DNA of 64,000 nucleotides, taken from Rhyzopertha dominica. Lineage: Eukaryota; Arthropoda; Insecta; Coleoptera; Bostrichidae. A model generated the notes under the pieces. It saw nothing but the letters and a program-made list of their open reading frames with translations. It was not told the origin of the DNA and ran no database searches. Both the position numbers and the translations under genes were made by a program. Shown one piece after another: positions 1 to 11,774 of this stretch (positions within the stretch are counted from its first letter, which is position 1; each line of letters begins with the position of its first letter). The stretch covers positions 9,176,001-9,240,000 of the forward strand of contig QCXZ01000064.1 in the NCBI GenBank assembly GCA_025024175.1, written 5' to 3'.

Positions 1-128
1 ATCTACTTCATCCTCATTTTCACTACGTGACTCAGTGTTTCGAGCGGTATCACTACTATTGGGACTATTAGAGCAAGAATATGAATCGCAGCGTATGCCA
101 TCTTTTTTTTGCTCTTTTGCCTTTATTT
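1..128 (-). CDS. Possible exon, acidic/serine-rich, runs off left edge
   Basis: Read on the minus strand this stretch is open to the window edge. It encodes a lysine-rich start (KAKEQKKDG) followed by a Ser/Asn/Asp/Glu-rich tail (SCSNSPNSSD, then ESRSENEDEVD). An AG preceded by a short T-rich run lies just upstream at 129-130 and could be a splice acceptor. With the 82-codon frame at 450-698 on the same strand it could belong to one split gene. The family is not recognised. Low-complexity acidic tails occur in both host proteins and transposases, and the gene could also be a chance open frame. Confidence 0.25.
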
Positions 129-449
129 CTAATTAATGTAGTATGTACAGGGGTTTTTTGCTTACGAGAAGTTTTGAAAGATGTAGTATTTATGGGTCTG
201 CGTAAACGTAAGTAAGAACCGAAACTAAAAATTAGAACTCACGAAATGTAACTTGGCGATTATCTATTATTCATATAAATTGTAGTAAGCAATTTAAATA
301 ACTCTTCTTATTAAACTATTGCTGAAAAGAAATAAACTTGCACAACTTTCGATATAACCTAATTTAACCTAACATCAAAACAAAAACTGCGACTGCGCGT
401 GATACTCTAAATAAGTTTACAGAAATCCCTGGACATCCCAGGGACATCC

Positions 450-698
450 TCAGACTTCCTTAGACATCCCTTTATTTATCTGGGCATCCTCAAACATCTT
501 CAGACATCCCTTAATGTGTGCAACAGAAATCCCCAGCGGTTTACCCCTCGGATCATTTNCAACTTTAATAGGGTTGGTACACCCTATCTTAATAAAATCC
601 TCAAACACATCCATTATAATTTCTTGAGCTTCCGGATGCAAATGGCGCCTTTTCTTCATTGATGGCAGTTCATCGTTATCGAAGTCTACTGACCCCAT
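450..698 (-). CDS. Short frame, helix-turn-helix-like N-terminus (transposase-type?)
   Basis: This is an 82-codon frame starting at the ATG at 698. After an acidic leader it has a basic patch (MKKRRHLHPEAQEIIMDV) and then a predicted helical run. The pattern 'basic, then EAQEII..VF..F' resembles the N-terminal DNA-binding segment of insect DDE_3-type transposases, the class whose C-terminus is seen at 60.1-60.8 kb. No catalytic domain follows. The 3' end contains an imperfect repeat of the word gacatccc, which makes the last codons doubtful. One N falls inside. It may be a first exon, with 1-128 downstream, or an isolated relic. Confidence 0.3.
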   Translation of the reverse strand: MGSVDFDNDELPSMKKRRHLHPEAQEIIMDVFEDFIKIGCTNPIKVXNDPRGKPLGISVAHIKGCLKMFEDAQINKGMSKEV

Positions 699-2830
699 AC
701 CTCTTCTGGCACTTGTGAAGCTTATTCCTCAACATTTTCCCATGGAAAAATCGTGATGAAGAAACAAATTCATTTTGAAAAAGAAAATCACTGAAAACGA
801 TCAGTTGTCAACTGAATAAAATTTGTTTGTAATTACTCTACGAGCTATCATCTTTCTAAACCATTGGCAAACTCAACGGTTAATGCCTTATTATAAATAC
901 TGGGTAAATTCTGATAAGCAGGTACATGTAAGAAGAAACAGACAACAGGAATACTTTTCAAATTCATATCTGTTCTAAATGGCACCGTAATTTCTTGTCC
1001 ACACAGAATGATAGTTTCTTATATGGGACTGGAACAGCTTGTAGACGCCCACAATAAATATAAATTTAGTCCATCAGAAACAAACAGTACGAACTTTCAA
1101 ACCTTTGTTACTGTCGATCTGCGTTGCATAAAACCATGCTAATAATAACACTAATTTGAACTAATCTGACGAGACAATATAGCATTTATGATCATCTTCC
1201 CTAAACTCATTTTTGATTAGATTTCTTAGCGCGTTTACCTTAATTAAGATTTGCTTTACCAAATCAGGTAAGTTGATTTAACAGCTTTATTTTTAAGAAT
1301 TATAGTTACAGCAGTCCATAGGTAACTCGCAGAAGAAATCACACGCCACATACACATCCTCGAGTTTAAGCAACGCATTGTACACCCTTGGGTAGTTGGC
1401 CTTGAGATAATTATACTGACAATGATGAATTTTGATCATGTTTAAAGCTTTAGAAATAACACATGAAAGTTACTGTTCTTAGAGCAATCTAAGTGGAGCC
1501 TTTGAGTATACTAGCTGGACTAAAACTGTGTTAGTGCAGGGTCCTAGCAGTCGCATCTTGTTCTTGTCAGTCTATTTGGATCCTTAGACCTCGGGATTCG
1601 TGTTTGTTTGGACACCCCAGGCAAGTTCCTGCCTCTTATGTGTAAAACTCTACTAAAACGCCTAGAACTGGAATAAAACAAAAACAGAAATTAGTTTAAG
1701 AGAAGGTGTGATTACCCGAGAAACGATTAATTAAAAAAAAAACTAATTCCTTGCTACGTGTCAAGCCATACTGAACTAGAAGGTAGAGTGCTGCCTCAGT
1801 GGTGAGTCAAGATCCCGATTAGTCGGCCAAAAGATCATCAAAAGAACAGACACCTACCTGTCCCATCCAGCAGAAAGATGTGGTCCACAATCTAAATAAG
1901 AACACTGCAATGGTTAGGAAATTAATCAATAAGTACCAGAAGAAAGTGATTCTGAAATCGACCATTGATAGAAACATCCACACCATAGATTTATACCGTG
2001 CAACCGTCCCACTCCAATCCTCAAATTCCTTTAGTATACTCTGTATGATGCTTTACAAAACACTCAAGATCTGATAACTAGTTTATTAACAAGAACTAGT
2101 ACAAATGTTTATTATGACAAGTCTGACAGTTGTTTCTACTATCTTCAACCAGGTCACTATACATATAATATACTACATACTCTACATGCAGTCAAGAATG
2201 AACCACTTCAGGTCAGCACAGACTTTAGCCGGTCCAGCAGTATATCCGGGAAAGGACTGGTAAATCGATCAATCAATAGGTTGAAAATGGTCTAGATTAT
2301 AATATAACATAAATTTATGTTCATTGTTTTAATAGACCACGTTGAGGCTCTGCACGTGTTAAAATAATAGACGTCTCCAACAGACTACGGAAATGTGCAA
2401 TCTAATTATCTAAAATAATTAAATACCCACGCAGTTTGGCTGCCATGATTACCTATACCTCTTAGAAATTTTTTTTAGTAGAGCTGACTACAATTAAATA
2501 GTTGGTTCGGTTTGAGCGTTTGGCGGATACGGACGTACTCTCCGAATTTTACTACATTTTTATGTGATTAATAAACAACTAAACTATACTTAGTAAGTGT
2601 TGCATGGTCATGTGGTGGGGGACAAGTGCTTAGCGTGGTGAAAGTGCTTGCGTACCTGAGTATACCGGTACCACGCGAGGGAACACCTAACCGAAAACAC
2701 ACCGAATGCAGCGAATTAAAATAAGATAAGACAGTAGAAAGATAGTTTACTAACACAATAATTATTACTAATCATATTGCATGTGTATAATTAACAACAG
2801 TCTGTACTACTTCTTTTCCGATATAGCCCA
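699..2830. other. No recognisable gene; AT-rich intergenic DNA
   Basis: Only short open frames occur here (the longest is 64 codons at 1880-2074) and none shows a recognisable motif. A locally GC-richer piece at about 2590-2710 also shows no family signature. I see no RNA gene. Confidence 0.5.
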
Positions 2831-2836
2831 GATCTG

Positions 2837-3043
2837 TTGGATAACACGCCAAAACGAGCGTATTTGAGAGCTGAAACGGCCAAAGCAGGTAAAGAAACAC
2901 GGAGCGTAAATCTTCCCAGATGGCCAGACCTTCAAAATGAACAAAGAACAAGCTCTGGAAATTTATCGGTGGAAAGGCCCTTAAAAGCAAATAGGCGCAT
3001 TACAACTACTCCTAAAAAAACGCAGGAAAACCAGTACGTCTAA
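2837..3043 (+). pseudogene. Basic short frame upstream of a LINE endonuclease relic
   Basis: This 68-codon frame is rich in Lys, Arg, Thr and Pro (for example RPLKANRRITTTPKKTQ). Its position, about 0.8 kb upstream of an APE-type endonuclease relic on the same strand, and its basic composition would fit a decayed gag-like ORF1 of a non-LTR element. I see no zinc knuckle in it. The following sequence (3135-3850) is A-rich, broken by many stops, and has similar composition. The link to the endonuclease is inferred from position only. Confidence 0.2.
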
Positions 3044-3110
3044 AAACTTGTCAAACTCAGGTACCCTGACTTGCGAGTATAGAACATAAACTTAAACTTA
3101 AACACTATAG

Positions 3111-3131
3111 TGGTAGTAGTAGTAGTAGTAG
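3111..3131. repeat. (GTA)n microsatellite
   Basis: About seven GTA/TAG units in a row. Confidence 0.9.
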
Positions 3132-3852
3132 GATAGAAGAAATCAACTAACCAGCAAAACAATAATAACGGCTTTCGTCGTTTTAGACGTTCTTACAGTA
3201 AAAACAAATCAGCAAAAGAGGACATATAAGTATACAAATAAAGAAAAAATGCTCGAAACGGTGCTTGCAAGAAGCTACACAATCATGGTACACTTCACAA
3301 GAGAAATCAAAAGAAAAGCCATCAGTTACATTAGACAAAATATTTGGAAGTTCCGAAGTAGCTTAGAAGAAACTGTTCAAGATTTACAACCAAAATAACT
3401 CAATAGAAAGAGCCAACGGAATTTCAACACTCCTAAGCGATTTCGAACAACATAAATACTACACAGAAAAATAATAGTCCACATGGAACAGGGAAAAATA
3501 AATTAACATTTCAACCAGACGAATACACCGAATAGGAAGAAAATACTGGAGAACAAATAAACATTGTATACAGACTTCAATGCGAGTAAAAAACCACTAT
3601 GACAGCGCTATAATAATATACGAAAACCAAGAACATTTGGGAACAAGCTTAGCCACAGAAAAATCAGGACAGCAGTAATGAACTCCCGAAAGAAGAATTA
3701 ATGCACATAGCCAAGAAACATCTCGCATAACATTTTCACCCCATCTGGAGCTCGAGCAAGTGAACGAAATAAATACATAGGAGATAACTCAAAAAAGCAC
3801 GGACAGCATTACGAAAGAGCAACCCAGACAAAATGCAGGAATCGGACTCAAA

Positions 3853-4420
3853 ATGGCCACTTTGAAAGTCAGTGTATGTATAAGCCTAGAAAAACGCAGC
3901 AAAATTGATGAATTACTGTGAAATGAAGGAATAGAAATAACATACATACCGGAAACGCATATGCCCGAAGGAGTAGCAACCACAAAACACTATAACTGGC
4001 ACTTAAGCGGGAACAGAATGAAAAAATTAATAGAGGAGTAGCACTTCTAGAAGAATGCGCAGAGTAACAGAAGCGATAAAAGAAAACATGAAAAAGATCC
4101 GGACCAATATCCAGACGATTAACACAAGAAATACGAGAAAAGAAACTCACTCATCTTATGGAGGATTTCAAATCACACATAGGGAATAAGGATCAAACTA
4201 CGTAGGACAAAACTATGGAAGGACCAAACACATTCCACATCTGGACAAACGAGAATGGAAGCCGACTAAAAAATGTCGCTCATCTATTTCACCTCACAAT
4301 AAAAAGCACCTAGAGTAACTATAAATCCTGCCTCTTACTTGCAGCAATGGCAATAGATAGTCAAGGTAGACCACATATTGATAGATGGAACTATAAAGAC
4401 AAAGAAGGTATAATTTAAAC
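3853..4420 (+). pseudogene. Non-LTR retrotransposon AP-endonuclease domain relic
   Basis: The plus strand, with frameshifts, carries the ordered landmarks of an APE-type endonuclease. At the start is MATLKVSVCISLEKRSKIDE..L, matching the usual 'LNVRSL..K..EL' opening. Then comes EITYIPETHMPEG, where the catalytic Glu of the 'I.ET' motif sits. Further on is NENGSRLKNVAHLFHLTI, the usual 'N.NG..L..F....L.I' motif. Near 4365-4405 is KVDHILIDGTIKTKK, the 'QIDHILID' motif. This domain nicks target DNA for LINE insertion. In-frame stops are present and no reverse transcriptase follows, so the copy is a truncated, dead relic. The clade (Jockey, Loa, CR1 or other) cannot be fixed from this part. Confidence 0.6.
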
Positions 4421-5110
4421 AGTGTAGTCAAAAAAAGATCATCCAAATTAGAAAAAAATGGTTGCATATACTATGAAATCAGCTTCATAACGTATTTTTC
4501 GACACCTTGCTATCTGAATTATTGAAGGGGCGACTCTTGCTGCTAGAGGGATGCATAAATGATTTTCAAACCAAGATAAAATTTGATCCTCCTTCCAGTT
4601 AAAATGTTAAACGTTTTACCACTTTTTCCATACTTAGATAAGATCAGAGATTTTACAGAGACCCAAATTTTTGTTGGGATACTTTATATACCATATTGTG
4701 TCAACGTCGCGTCGGCTAGCTAGGTAGAACACCGTCAAAATCCTAGTAAAAATGGTAAGTCACTCATTTAATCTTTTGAATAACAGTGGTAGTATTAAGT
4801 ATTAATAATTTTAGTACTTGCTATATGTAAGTAGTGCACAATTATTGTTTCGATTGTAAAGAAATTGTATATAAGCTTTTCATAGCTTTTGTTGCAGTGC
4901 CTGGCTTTTAGGAAACAAATCTAATTGAAACATCGGCACATGAATAGAAGATTTATAGAAAACTTCTAATTTTTTTTATTCACTGTAATATATGTAGTGT
5001 ACCTTAAAAGAAACAAAAATCTTTTTCGCTTCTTTTCGCTAATTTTATTTAAAAAATGACTAATTACTAAATCTCTTCTGTTATGTCGACAAAATATACA
5101 TAACATTTTC

Positions 5111-5537
5111 TTGTTGGGATTTCCAATTAGTAACGAAAACAGCGTTTTAATTTTGAACGATTTAAAATCAATTTCAAAGGGTTTGCTTCCTAGTGAGAAA
5201 GAAGTAGATCGATATTCATACTTTAAAGCCTTGATTCAAAAATATGCGCACCATTTGAGATGCTGCATAAAGGCCTTGCATATATTGTTAAATAAATGAC
5301 AAATGTTGAAGAAAATTTTTGGACCTAACGTATATCAGTACCTTTATGGAGAAAGCGTATGGTAGCGACATCTTGTTGGTAATTGGCGATGATATGGGCA
5401 ACATTTTTGGAAGTAGTTTAGTTAGAGACGACCATTCATATAAATCTGGCAGCCCTGATGATCCATTGAAGTATACGTTGATTTGTTTTCGTAGATTTCT
5501 GTGGTTTTCGCCTGTTACAAACAGTAAGGTAAAATAA
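5111..5537 (+). pseudogene. Two adjacent frames, second weakly TLDc-like
   Basis: Two open frames follow each other on the plus strand. The first (5111-5299) holds GLLPSEKEVDRYSYFKALI. The second (5319-5537) holds STFMEKAYGSDILLVIGDD followed by MGNIFGSSL. The order 'L..F......LLVI.D..G.IFG' resembles the TLDc domain of OXR1/NCOA7-type proteins, in which a central strand ends in 'G.VFGAF'. A stop lies between the two frames and no clear splice pair joins them. It could be an exon-containing fragment of a host gene copy or a chance match. A profile search would settle it. Confidence 0.22.
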
Positions 5538-5614
5538 ATTCTGCCGATTATTTGAGTGAGTGCTGAGTGATAGATATGAGTAGTATTAAATAATATCGCG
5601 TTGTGCTGAACACA

Positions 5615-5665
5615 ATGACAGAGAGGTGTTTTGTCCCTGGGTGTAAAATACGTTCACAAATTTTA
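5615..5665 (+). CDS. Possible THAP-type first exon with splice donor
   Basis: An ATG at 5615 opens a short frame, MTERCFVPGCKIRSQIL. This matches the start of THAP zinc fingers (C-x-VPGC). It is followed at 5666 by a consensus donor (GTAAGT). THAP domains bind DNA and occur in P-element-like and ISL2EU-type transposases as well as host genes. No downstream exon with the second half of the finger (C..H, AVPTIF box) was found, so this is a tentative isolated exon or relic. Confidence 0.25.
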
Positions 5666-5699
5666 GTAAGTTTGTACTGCACACAAGGAAAAAGAAAGG

Positions 5700-7127
5700 A
5701 TATTAAAATTGTTTAATGGAGCAAAACTTGAGGTCGCTGTTTTTAAAACTGCGTTTTCCTGCTGATGTGAGGACTATATTACACAAAAATTCAGTCACCA
5801 TTTCAAACCTCAATGCGCGATAAATTGTTTGACGTGGCTGTTGTACATCGTGTCGTACTCATGAATGTACATACACCAATAACACACGTTATTATGCAGT
5901 TTTGCCATTATGCTTGCCGTGATACGAACTGTGACGTCAACAAAAGCAAGCCTTTTGCGATCCGTCAAAATCGCTTTAATTATTTGTTTTTTTGAGGGTA
6001 AAACAATAACTTTTTATGCTAACGACAAGTTATTGGAGTAGTGCATGTTTATTAAGTTAATATTAATCGTTATGCGGATTACTACGACTAGTGGAAAATG
6101 CGTAATTTTCATTGCACATTTACAATTTGCATCTGTCCCAATACCTAAACGTTCATTTGATAAAAAAGAGAACGTTGTACTATGTACTCGTGTTTATTTT
6201 TTTAGGTTGAGGCTCATAATAATTATACTAAATTAATTAAGCATTGTTTTTATATAAAACGATTCGATCTTTTATTTCAATCTTTTTCAAATATCATACT
6301 TCTTATATTATAACTGACAAATTGACATTAAATTAATGTGACATATTACAATTTTGATATTGATATAACATGTATGTACCTTGGAGTTTGTTCCATAGCT
6401 AAAATTATTTGATTAGCAAATGATAAAGTATGAGTGTTTGTGTGTGTGTGTATGTGATATAGTGTTTGTATGTGTGTTTAAAAGATAATGTTGTAGGTAT
6501 TACTCGGACTTTGTAAGTCTGTCTTGTCGTTTACGCAAGTGCTTATGTTTTTCTTGTATATGTATCGTTTCCAAAAATTGTCTCGTCTAAAGCAATGACT
6601 TTGGTGTTATCGAAGTCAAGAGTGTGATTAGGTAGTACTTGATGTTTTTTTCAAAGCAGTGTAGTTTTTATAATTTTTAGGTTGTTGTATCCTGTTTTTT
6701 AGGTATGTCCCGTGTGTCCTATATATTGTTTGTTGCATTGTTTACATTGTATACTGTATATTGTGTATATTCCTGTATTGTGCGGTGTTTTTGTTTTTAA
6801 TGATGTGTAGAACTGTTTAATTGTATTTATTGATTTATATGCAGTTTGGATATTATATGGTGTTTTTCATATTTCATGCTATTGTTGTTTCTGTTTGTTG
6901 ATTTGTGGAATTTTGTATTAGCTCAGTGGGGTAATTGTTATTTTTTACTATTTTAGTTATTACGTGTAAAGTTTCATTTCTAATTTCTGGACTAGCTAAT
7001 TTTATTACTCTGTGTACTGTATTGCTCTAGATAGTTTTAATTTATAGGAGTGGTTAGACTCTGATAACCTAGGAATCTTCCTGATTGGTTTTAAATACCA
7101 TTTTGTGATAATTTTTGCTATTTTCCC
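5700..7127. other. No gene seen; T-rich DNA with a short GT repeat
   Basis: Short frames at 5813-5995 and 6045-6236 have no recognisable motif. A (TG)n run of about 20 bp lies near 6430-6452 within a TG/TA-rich stretch. Confidence 0.5.
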
Positions 7128-7131
7128 TTAA

Positions 7132-7946
7132 GAGGGGCGTTTACCTAGAGCGAATCGGGTCATGTTAAGCACCTACCGTTTTACATTTTACCGAGTTATT
7201 CGAAAGTGAAATTTCGACAAGCAATGACAAATGATGTAGCTACAACGTAAAGTTCGAGTTTTTTCTGAATTTGGTACGGTAATGTAAATATTTGTTGTTA
7301 TATTTTGCTTAGAAATGCGTATTTCTGACGAGCTATTTCTCCAAAACTAAGGCACATAAACGAAAAATTCGAACTCCACGTTGTAACTACATATTTCTTT
7401 GTACACTACCAAAAATATGAGCACGATAAATGAGTAAAAACATTCAAAAAATCTAAAACCGCAAACCCTTTCGCACGAGTCCGTCACGAGAGCAGAATGC
7501 GAATGCCCATCCCCACTAGGTCCGTCGCGTGGTATCCAGTGAATAGTGAAGCTAAGATACAATCCTGTCGGGAATGATCGAGCGGTATACGATCTATTCC
7601 GATATGACTGATTTCTAAGATTGTATGTCTAATTACACGTGACAAGTTTAATGTTAAAAGCTCTTTCGCATTAATTTACTGTCTGCCGAAGCAATGGGGA
7701 GGCGGAAGGAAAATTATTATAAACGTTTTTCCAGAAATCATAGTCGACATGCAGTTATAAATAAAATGTTATATAGTTCATATTTACAGAAATAAATGGG
7801 TTATTCCATATTCCTGGTATAATATGATAGTAAGTATATATCAAGCTTACTTTTTTATGCACACCCTACAGTCAGCAATTTTGCGAATATTAGTTTAGCC
7901 CGTCTGTTGCTCGTACGACCTTTGCGTGATTTCAACCTATCGGCTC
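7132..7946 (-). mobile_element. TTAA-flanked ~0.9 kb repeat, copy A (truncated)
   Basis: The copy starts at 7132 with GAGGGGCGTTTAC, directly after TTAA at 7128-7131, and runs inverted relative to copy B. Its sequence follows copy B closely until the 'ttcaacctatcggct' segment, then stops at 7946 where copy B begins. About 85 bp of the expected inner end are missing. Like copy D it keeps about 15 bp containing 'gctcgtacga', which copies B and C lack, so A and D look like the older form. TTAA flanks with GGGG/CCCC-type ends suggest a piggyBac-type non-autonomous element. No transposase is encoded. Confidence 0.85.
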
Positions 7947-7950
7947 TTAA

Positions 7951-8858
7951 GAGGGGCNTTTACTTGTAGCAATCGGGCAGAAATGTAAACTATGCAACCC
8001 ATATTACCAGCGGGACATGGGACGTAAGAGGGCAGCCGATAGGTTGAAATTACGCAAAGATCAGACGGGCTAAACTAATATTCGGAAAATTGCTGACTGT
8101 AGCGTGTGCATAAAAAAGTAAGCATGATATTAGTAACTTACTATGATATTATACCAGGTTATTCAAAATATGGAATAACCCATTTATTTCTGTAAATATG
8201 AACTATATAACATTTCATTCTAACTGCATGTCGACTATGATTTTTGGAGGAACTTTTATAATAATTTTCATTTCGCCTCCCCATCGCTTCGGTAGACAGT
8301 AAATTAATGTGAAAGAGCTTTTAACATTAAACTTGTCACGTGTATTTAGACATAAAAGCTTAGAAATCCGGTCATATCGGAATAAATCGTATACCGCACG
8401 ATCATTCCCGACAGGTTTGCATCTTAGCCTCACTGTTCTCTGGATACCATGCGACGGATCTGGTGGGGATGGGCATTCGCATTCCGCTCTCTTGACGGAC
8501 TCGTGCGAAAGGGTTTGCGGTTTTAGATTTTTTTAATGTTTTTACTTATTTATCGTGCTCATGTTTTTGGTAGTGTACAAAGAAATATGTAGCTACAACG
8601 TGGAGTTCGAATTTTTCGTTTATGTGCCTTAGTTTTCGAGATATAACTCGCCAAAAATACGCATTTTTAAGCAAAATATAACAACAAATATTTACATTAC
8701 CGTACCAAATTCAGAAAAAACTCGAACTCTACGTTGTAGCTACATCTTTTGTCATTGACTTGTCGAAATTTCACTTCGAAAAAGTTTCGAATAACTCGGT
8801 AAAATGTAAAACGGTAGGTGCTTAAAATGACCCGATTCGCTCTAGGTAAACGCCCCTC
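7951..8858 (+). mobile_element. TTAA-flanked ~0.9 kb repeat, copy B (complete)
   Basis: The ends are GAGGGGCnTTTAC and its inverse GTAAACGCCCCTC. They are bounded by TTAA at 7947-7950 and 8859-8862, as expected for a TTAA-specific (piggyBac-like) transposon. At 908 bp with no transposase it is a MITE or larger non-autonomous derivative. It lies immediately next to copy A in the opposite orientation, so the pair makes a ~1.7 kb palindrome. The short reading frame in it (8309-8536) recurs in copies A and D at similar positions, probably because the DNA is shared rather than because a protein is made. Confidence 0.9.
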
Positions 8859-8862
8859 TTAA

Positions 8863-10379
8863 TCAGTGTAATGTCTAGATAGTTAATTTTGTTGTTCATC
8901 TCGTTTCTATGGTACTACGTGTAAGCGAGCACACTATTCTAGTTATACGACATTTCAGGCATGATTTTTGCAATTGTTTGCACAGAACAAATTGTATTCC
9001 CGACGTCAGCTAAATTAATTTACACATTTTAACACCGCGGATCATAGATGCGCTTCAGGTACAAACACAGACGTTACACCTCGCATTCACCCCGACGCTG
9101 TGGGCCGCAAAATTCAAGTTGACGACGCTAGTGAATGACGAATAATGAACGTGGCCCTGTTTTCCCAACTAGCAATATTAATTTACTTCGTTTGTTCGGC
9201 TAATTGCGGCAAAATGAAACTCGTATTTCATGTTGACAAATTATTTCACGTAGTGAGAATCGTGAACGCCATATTATTGATGTTGCGGAATTACTAGGTA
9301 CGTCTAATTTGAACGTAATTCTATGTCTGTTTGATGAGCTGTACATCATTAACGGAAGTTATTTGTTGTCCCGCCTATATACCGTTATATTCGGACACAC
9401 ATAAAGACCCTGCTAACTGAGGACTTTAAGTTTAATACTTATAACTCTGAGGATGGGGAGAACGAGGATAATAAGCAATTGAAAATCGTTTTAATAAGTC
9501 TACTGTAAACAACGTTCAAGTGCCACTGTTTAACTACCTGTTCAAGAAAATGTAAATTTAAACGTCGCCGGAGATTCCTTTAAAGGAAGTGAAGCGCGCG
9601 GAAAATGGCTAANAGTAGTTTCAGGATAGAAATCAATTTAAATGACAATAAAAAAGTCAACTGCACAGGCAATGATCGTGCGTTGCATTATAGGTTTACT
9701 TTAAGGTTAACATTGATTTTACATTAGTGAAAAAGTAGATGGCAATGCCATCTATCAGTAATAAATCGGAAACTATTTCCTAAAAGATGTGACCTGTACA
9801 TAGCAGACATGTATTTCAATTGATCTTACATGATTAGATGTGAATAGGTTCTACCTGTACGTTGCATAATGGTAATTAAACGTAGATTTTTAAACCGGTC
9901 TTCTTGGCGGCAAAACATTCAGATTATGTAATTATCAGTTTGAATATACGTTTCAGGATATATTTCTAAATCAATAGCAAATAATTATTATTTAACTGGC
10001 AAGAAAAACAAATATAATATCTATTCCAGTGGCATGTTGTATATACATATGGAATAAATCAATATTACCTATAAAATAAAATAGACATCAATATTATAGG
10101 AGAATATATAACAACAGCAACGCTTTAATAATTAGAAATTTTTTGGCGGTATACTTAAATTTATTGAACACTGTAATAATTTTCATATGGTTCAGAAGAT
10201 TATTACTTATATCTCAACATACATGAAAAAAATGCCGACTTTTCGTACAAATTTGATTTATGAGGCATTACTCTGATATCGCCTCATGTGGAATATTCAC
10301 GACACATTATTATTAACAAATTTTTTACGATATTTAAATATATACAAAATGCGCTTAACGATATAAAAAGATTCAACTG
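8863..10379. other. No gene seen; mixed AT-rich and locally GC-richer DNA
   Basis: A GC-richer patch at about 9030-9180 has no open frame of note. The word 'gcaatgccatct' at about 9740-9755 recurs in a similar context near 49210-49230, suggesting two traces of one old repeat. Confidence 0.4.
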
Positions 10380-10990
10380 TTCCCATCCCATCGCCCTATT
10401 ACCTATAGTCACATGCATCAAATCTTGGCGAGATAATATACGATACTGAAATTTTAAACTGGAGTCAACGTAAAGTCCTAAGGATATTGTTACACTAACA
10501 TTATCTTAAAAAAAAACATATTATCAGTTCTATTTCCATTCAATACTAAATAGTTTTGACAATACCATTTGGATATTGCAGGATTTTACATTTTGCTGAT
10601 ACCGCAACAGAGGTGTCATCTGCGTAGATTACCACCGTACCAGAATTAACATACATAAGTGAATCATTAATGAACAAACTAAAAATAAATTGTCTCAGAA
10701 CAGATCCCTAAGCCACCGCAATCTTTAAGACATATTCCGTTGATGTGTATCTATTTACAGCAACAATTATTTTACATTCATACAGAAAAGATAATATCCA
10801 CTCTAACATAGAACCACGTATACCTAGATTATATAATTTTTCTTTTACTAATATGTGCTTTATACTGACAGGCGCTGAGGTTAAATAAAAAAATATGGAT
10901 GCAACGCAGCTACCATTTCCTTATATATATCAAGAAAGTCAAGAACAGTAGTTTCAGTGTATCGAGCTGGACGAAAACCATGTTGATTTT
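10380..10990 (-). pseudogene. Non-LTR reverse transcriptase relic (RT core)
   Basis: Minus-strand translation with frame changes gives, in order, a QHGFRPARYTETTVLDFLDI segment (RT fingers), LFINDSLMYVNSGTV, and then IYADDTSVAVSA. YADD holds the two catalytic aspartates of the polymerase. The stops and frameshifts show it is inactive. The motif order fits the Jockey/R1/I group of LINEs. It differs from the second pol relic at 21.7-23.4 kb (YADDLK), so two different LINE families are present. The upstream frames at 10910-11235 show no RT motif. Confidence 0.6.
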
Positions 10991-11309
10991 CCAGTAACCA
11001 ATTTTACATAGATAAATAGATAAATACCTCCTGTACACTTTAAGATCCCAATAGGAACAAAAAAAAACTGATAGTGAAGCGAAAAGCGACACGAAAACTC
11101 AGTCCATTTAACGCCATCTAAGTGTTTGTAACCCGATGTATACTTAATTTCTATCAGCGTCCAGAAGGTCACAATGTAGACAACGGGGCGCCACCCTATT
11201 TTGTAGAAAGTGCCGATACCGTTTGCATCTGCCAAATAGTTTTTTTGCTTTAATTTATTGGCTTTCTTTTCGGATATGCTATTAGATTACAAATGTAAAA
11301 ATATTTTCT

Positions 11310-11490
11310 TTATATTTCGCGATACTGCGAGACTTTTGCGAAACTCTCGTGCTACGTTGGAGACAAGACTTTTCAAAATCCTCGTTCTCTCTCGCAAGAG
11401 AAATTTAAAGTATCGTCTCGAGCCTCGTATCGAAAGCGAGACGAGACGAGACTAGACTCTCGCAAACGAGAATATCATGGGCATCACTAA
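11310..11490 (-). mobile_element. hAT-like terminus with clustered CGAGAC words
   Basis: About 150 bp are dense in CGAGAC/GTCTCG and CTCGCGAGA-like words and end at 'gggcatcactaat'. Read on the minus strand the end is TAGTGATGCCCATGATATT. Such an end followed by dense short repeats in both orientations is a typical hAT subterminal layout, and it parallels the CAGTGATGGGC ends at 19626 and 20529. Only one end was recognised, so this is a fragment or the partner end is too decayed to see. Confidence 0.5.
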
Positions 11491-11774
11491 TTACTTAAAT
11501 AGCTATCTCCCAACAGGTAGACACCCAATAACAGGAGTATGTTACTTAGCACTTAGTAGACTAAATGAAACACCAAAAAAAATAAGATATTACAAGTACA
11601 CCGTGTGTTCAGTTATGCAGTATGTCATACAAAATTTTTATCGTTTTTCCAAATAATCAAAACAAAAGCGCTGCAGGAGTAGTTCATAGATAAATCATTT
11701 CACTGGATATACAGGATCTGGCACCTAAGATTCAGCAGAATCATATTCTCTTTATTTCTTTAACACAACCTTAA

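Noticed and set aside
3869..4150. 93-codon minus frame as a secreted or membrane protein
   Set aside because: It lies opposite the LINE endonuclease relic, which explains the open reading on the other strand.
8309..8536. Open frame in TTAA repeat copy B as a protein-coding gene
   Set aside because: The same frame appears in every copy of a repeat with no transposase, has no start or domain in common with known proteins, and is explained by the copies being similar DNA.
11320..11470. CGAGAC-rich stretch as a regulatory protein-binding array
   Set aside because: Its position directly inside a hAT-like end makes a subterminal transposase-binding repeat more likely; no promoter or gene is next to it.
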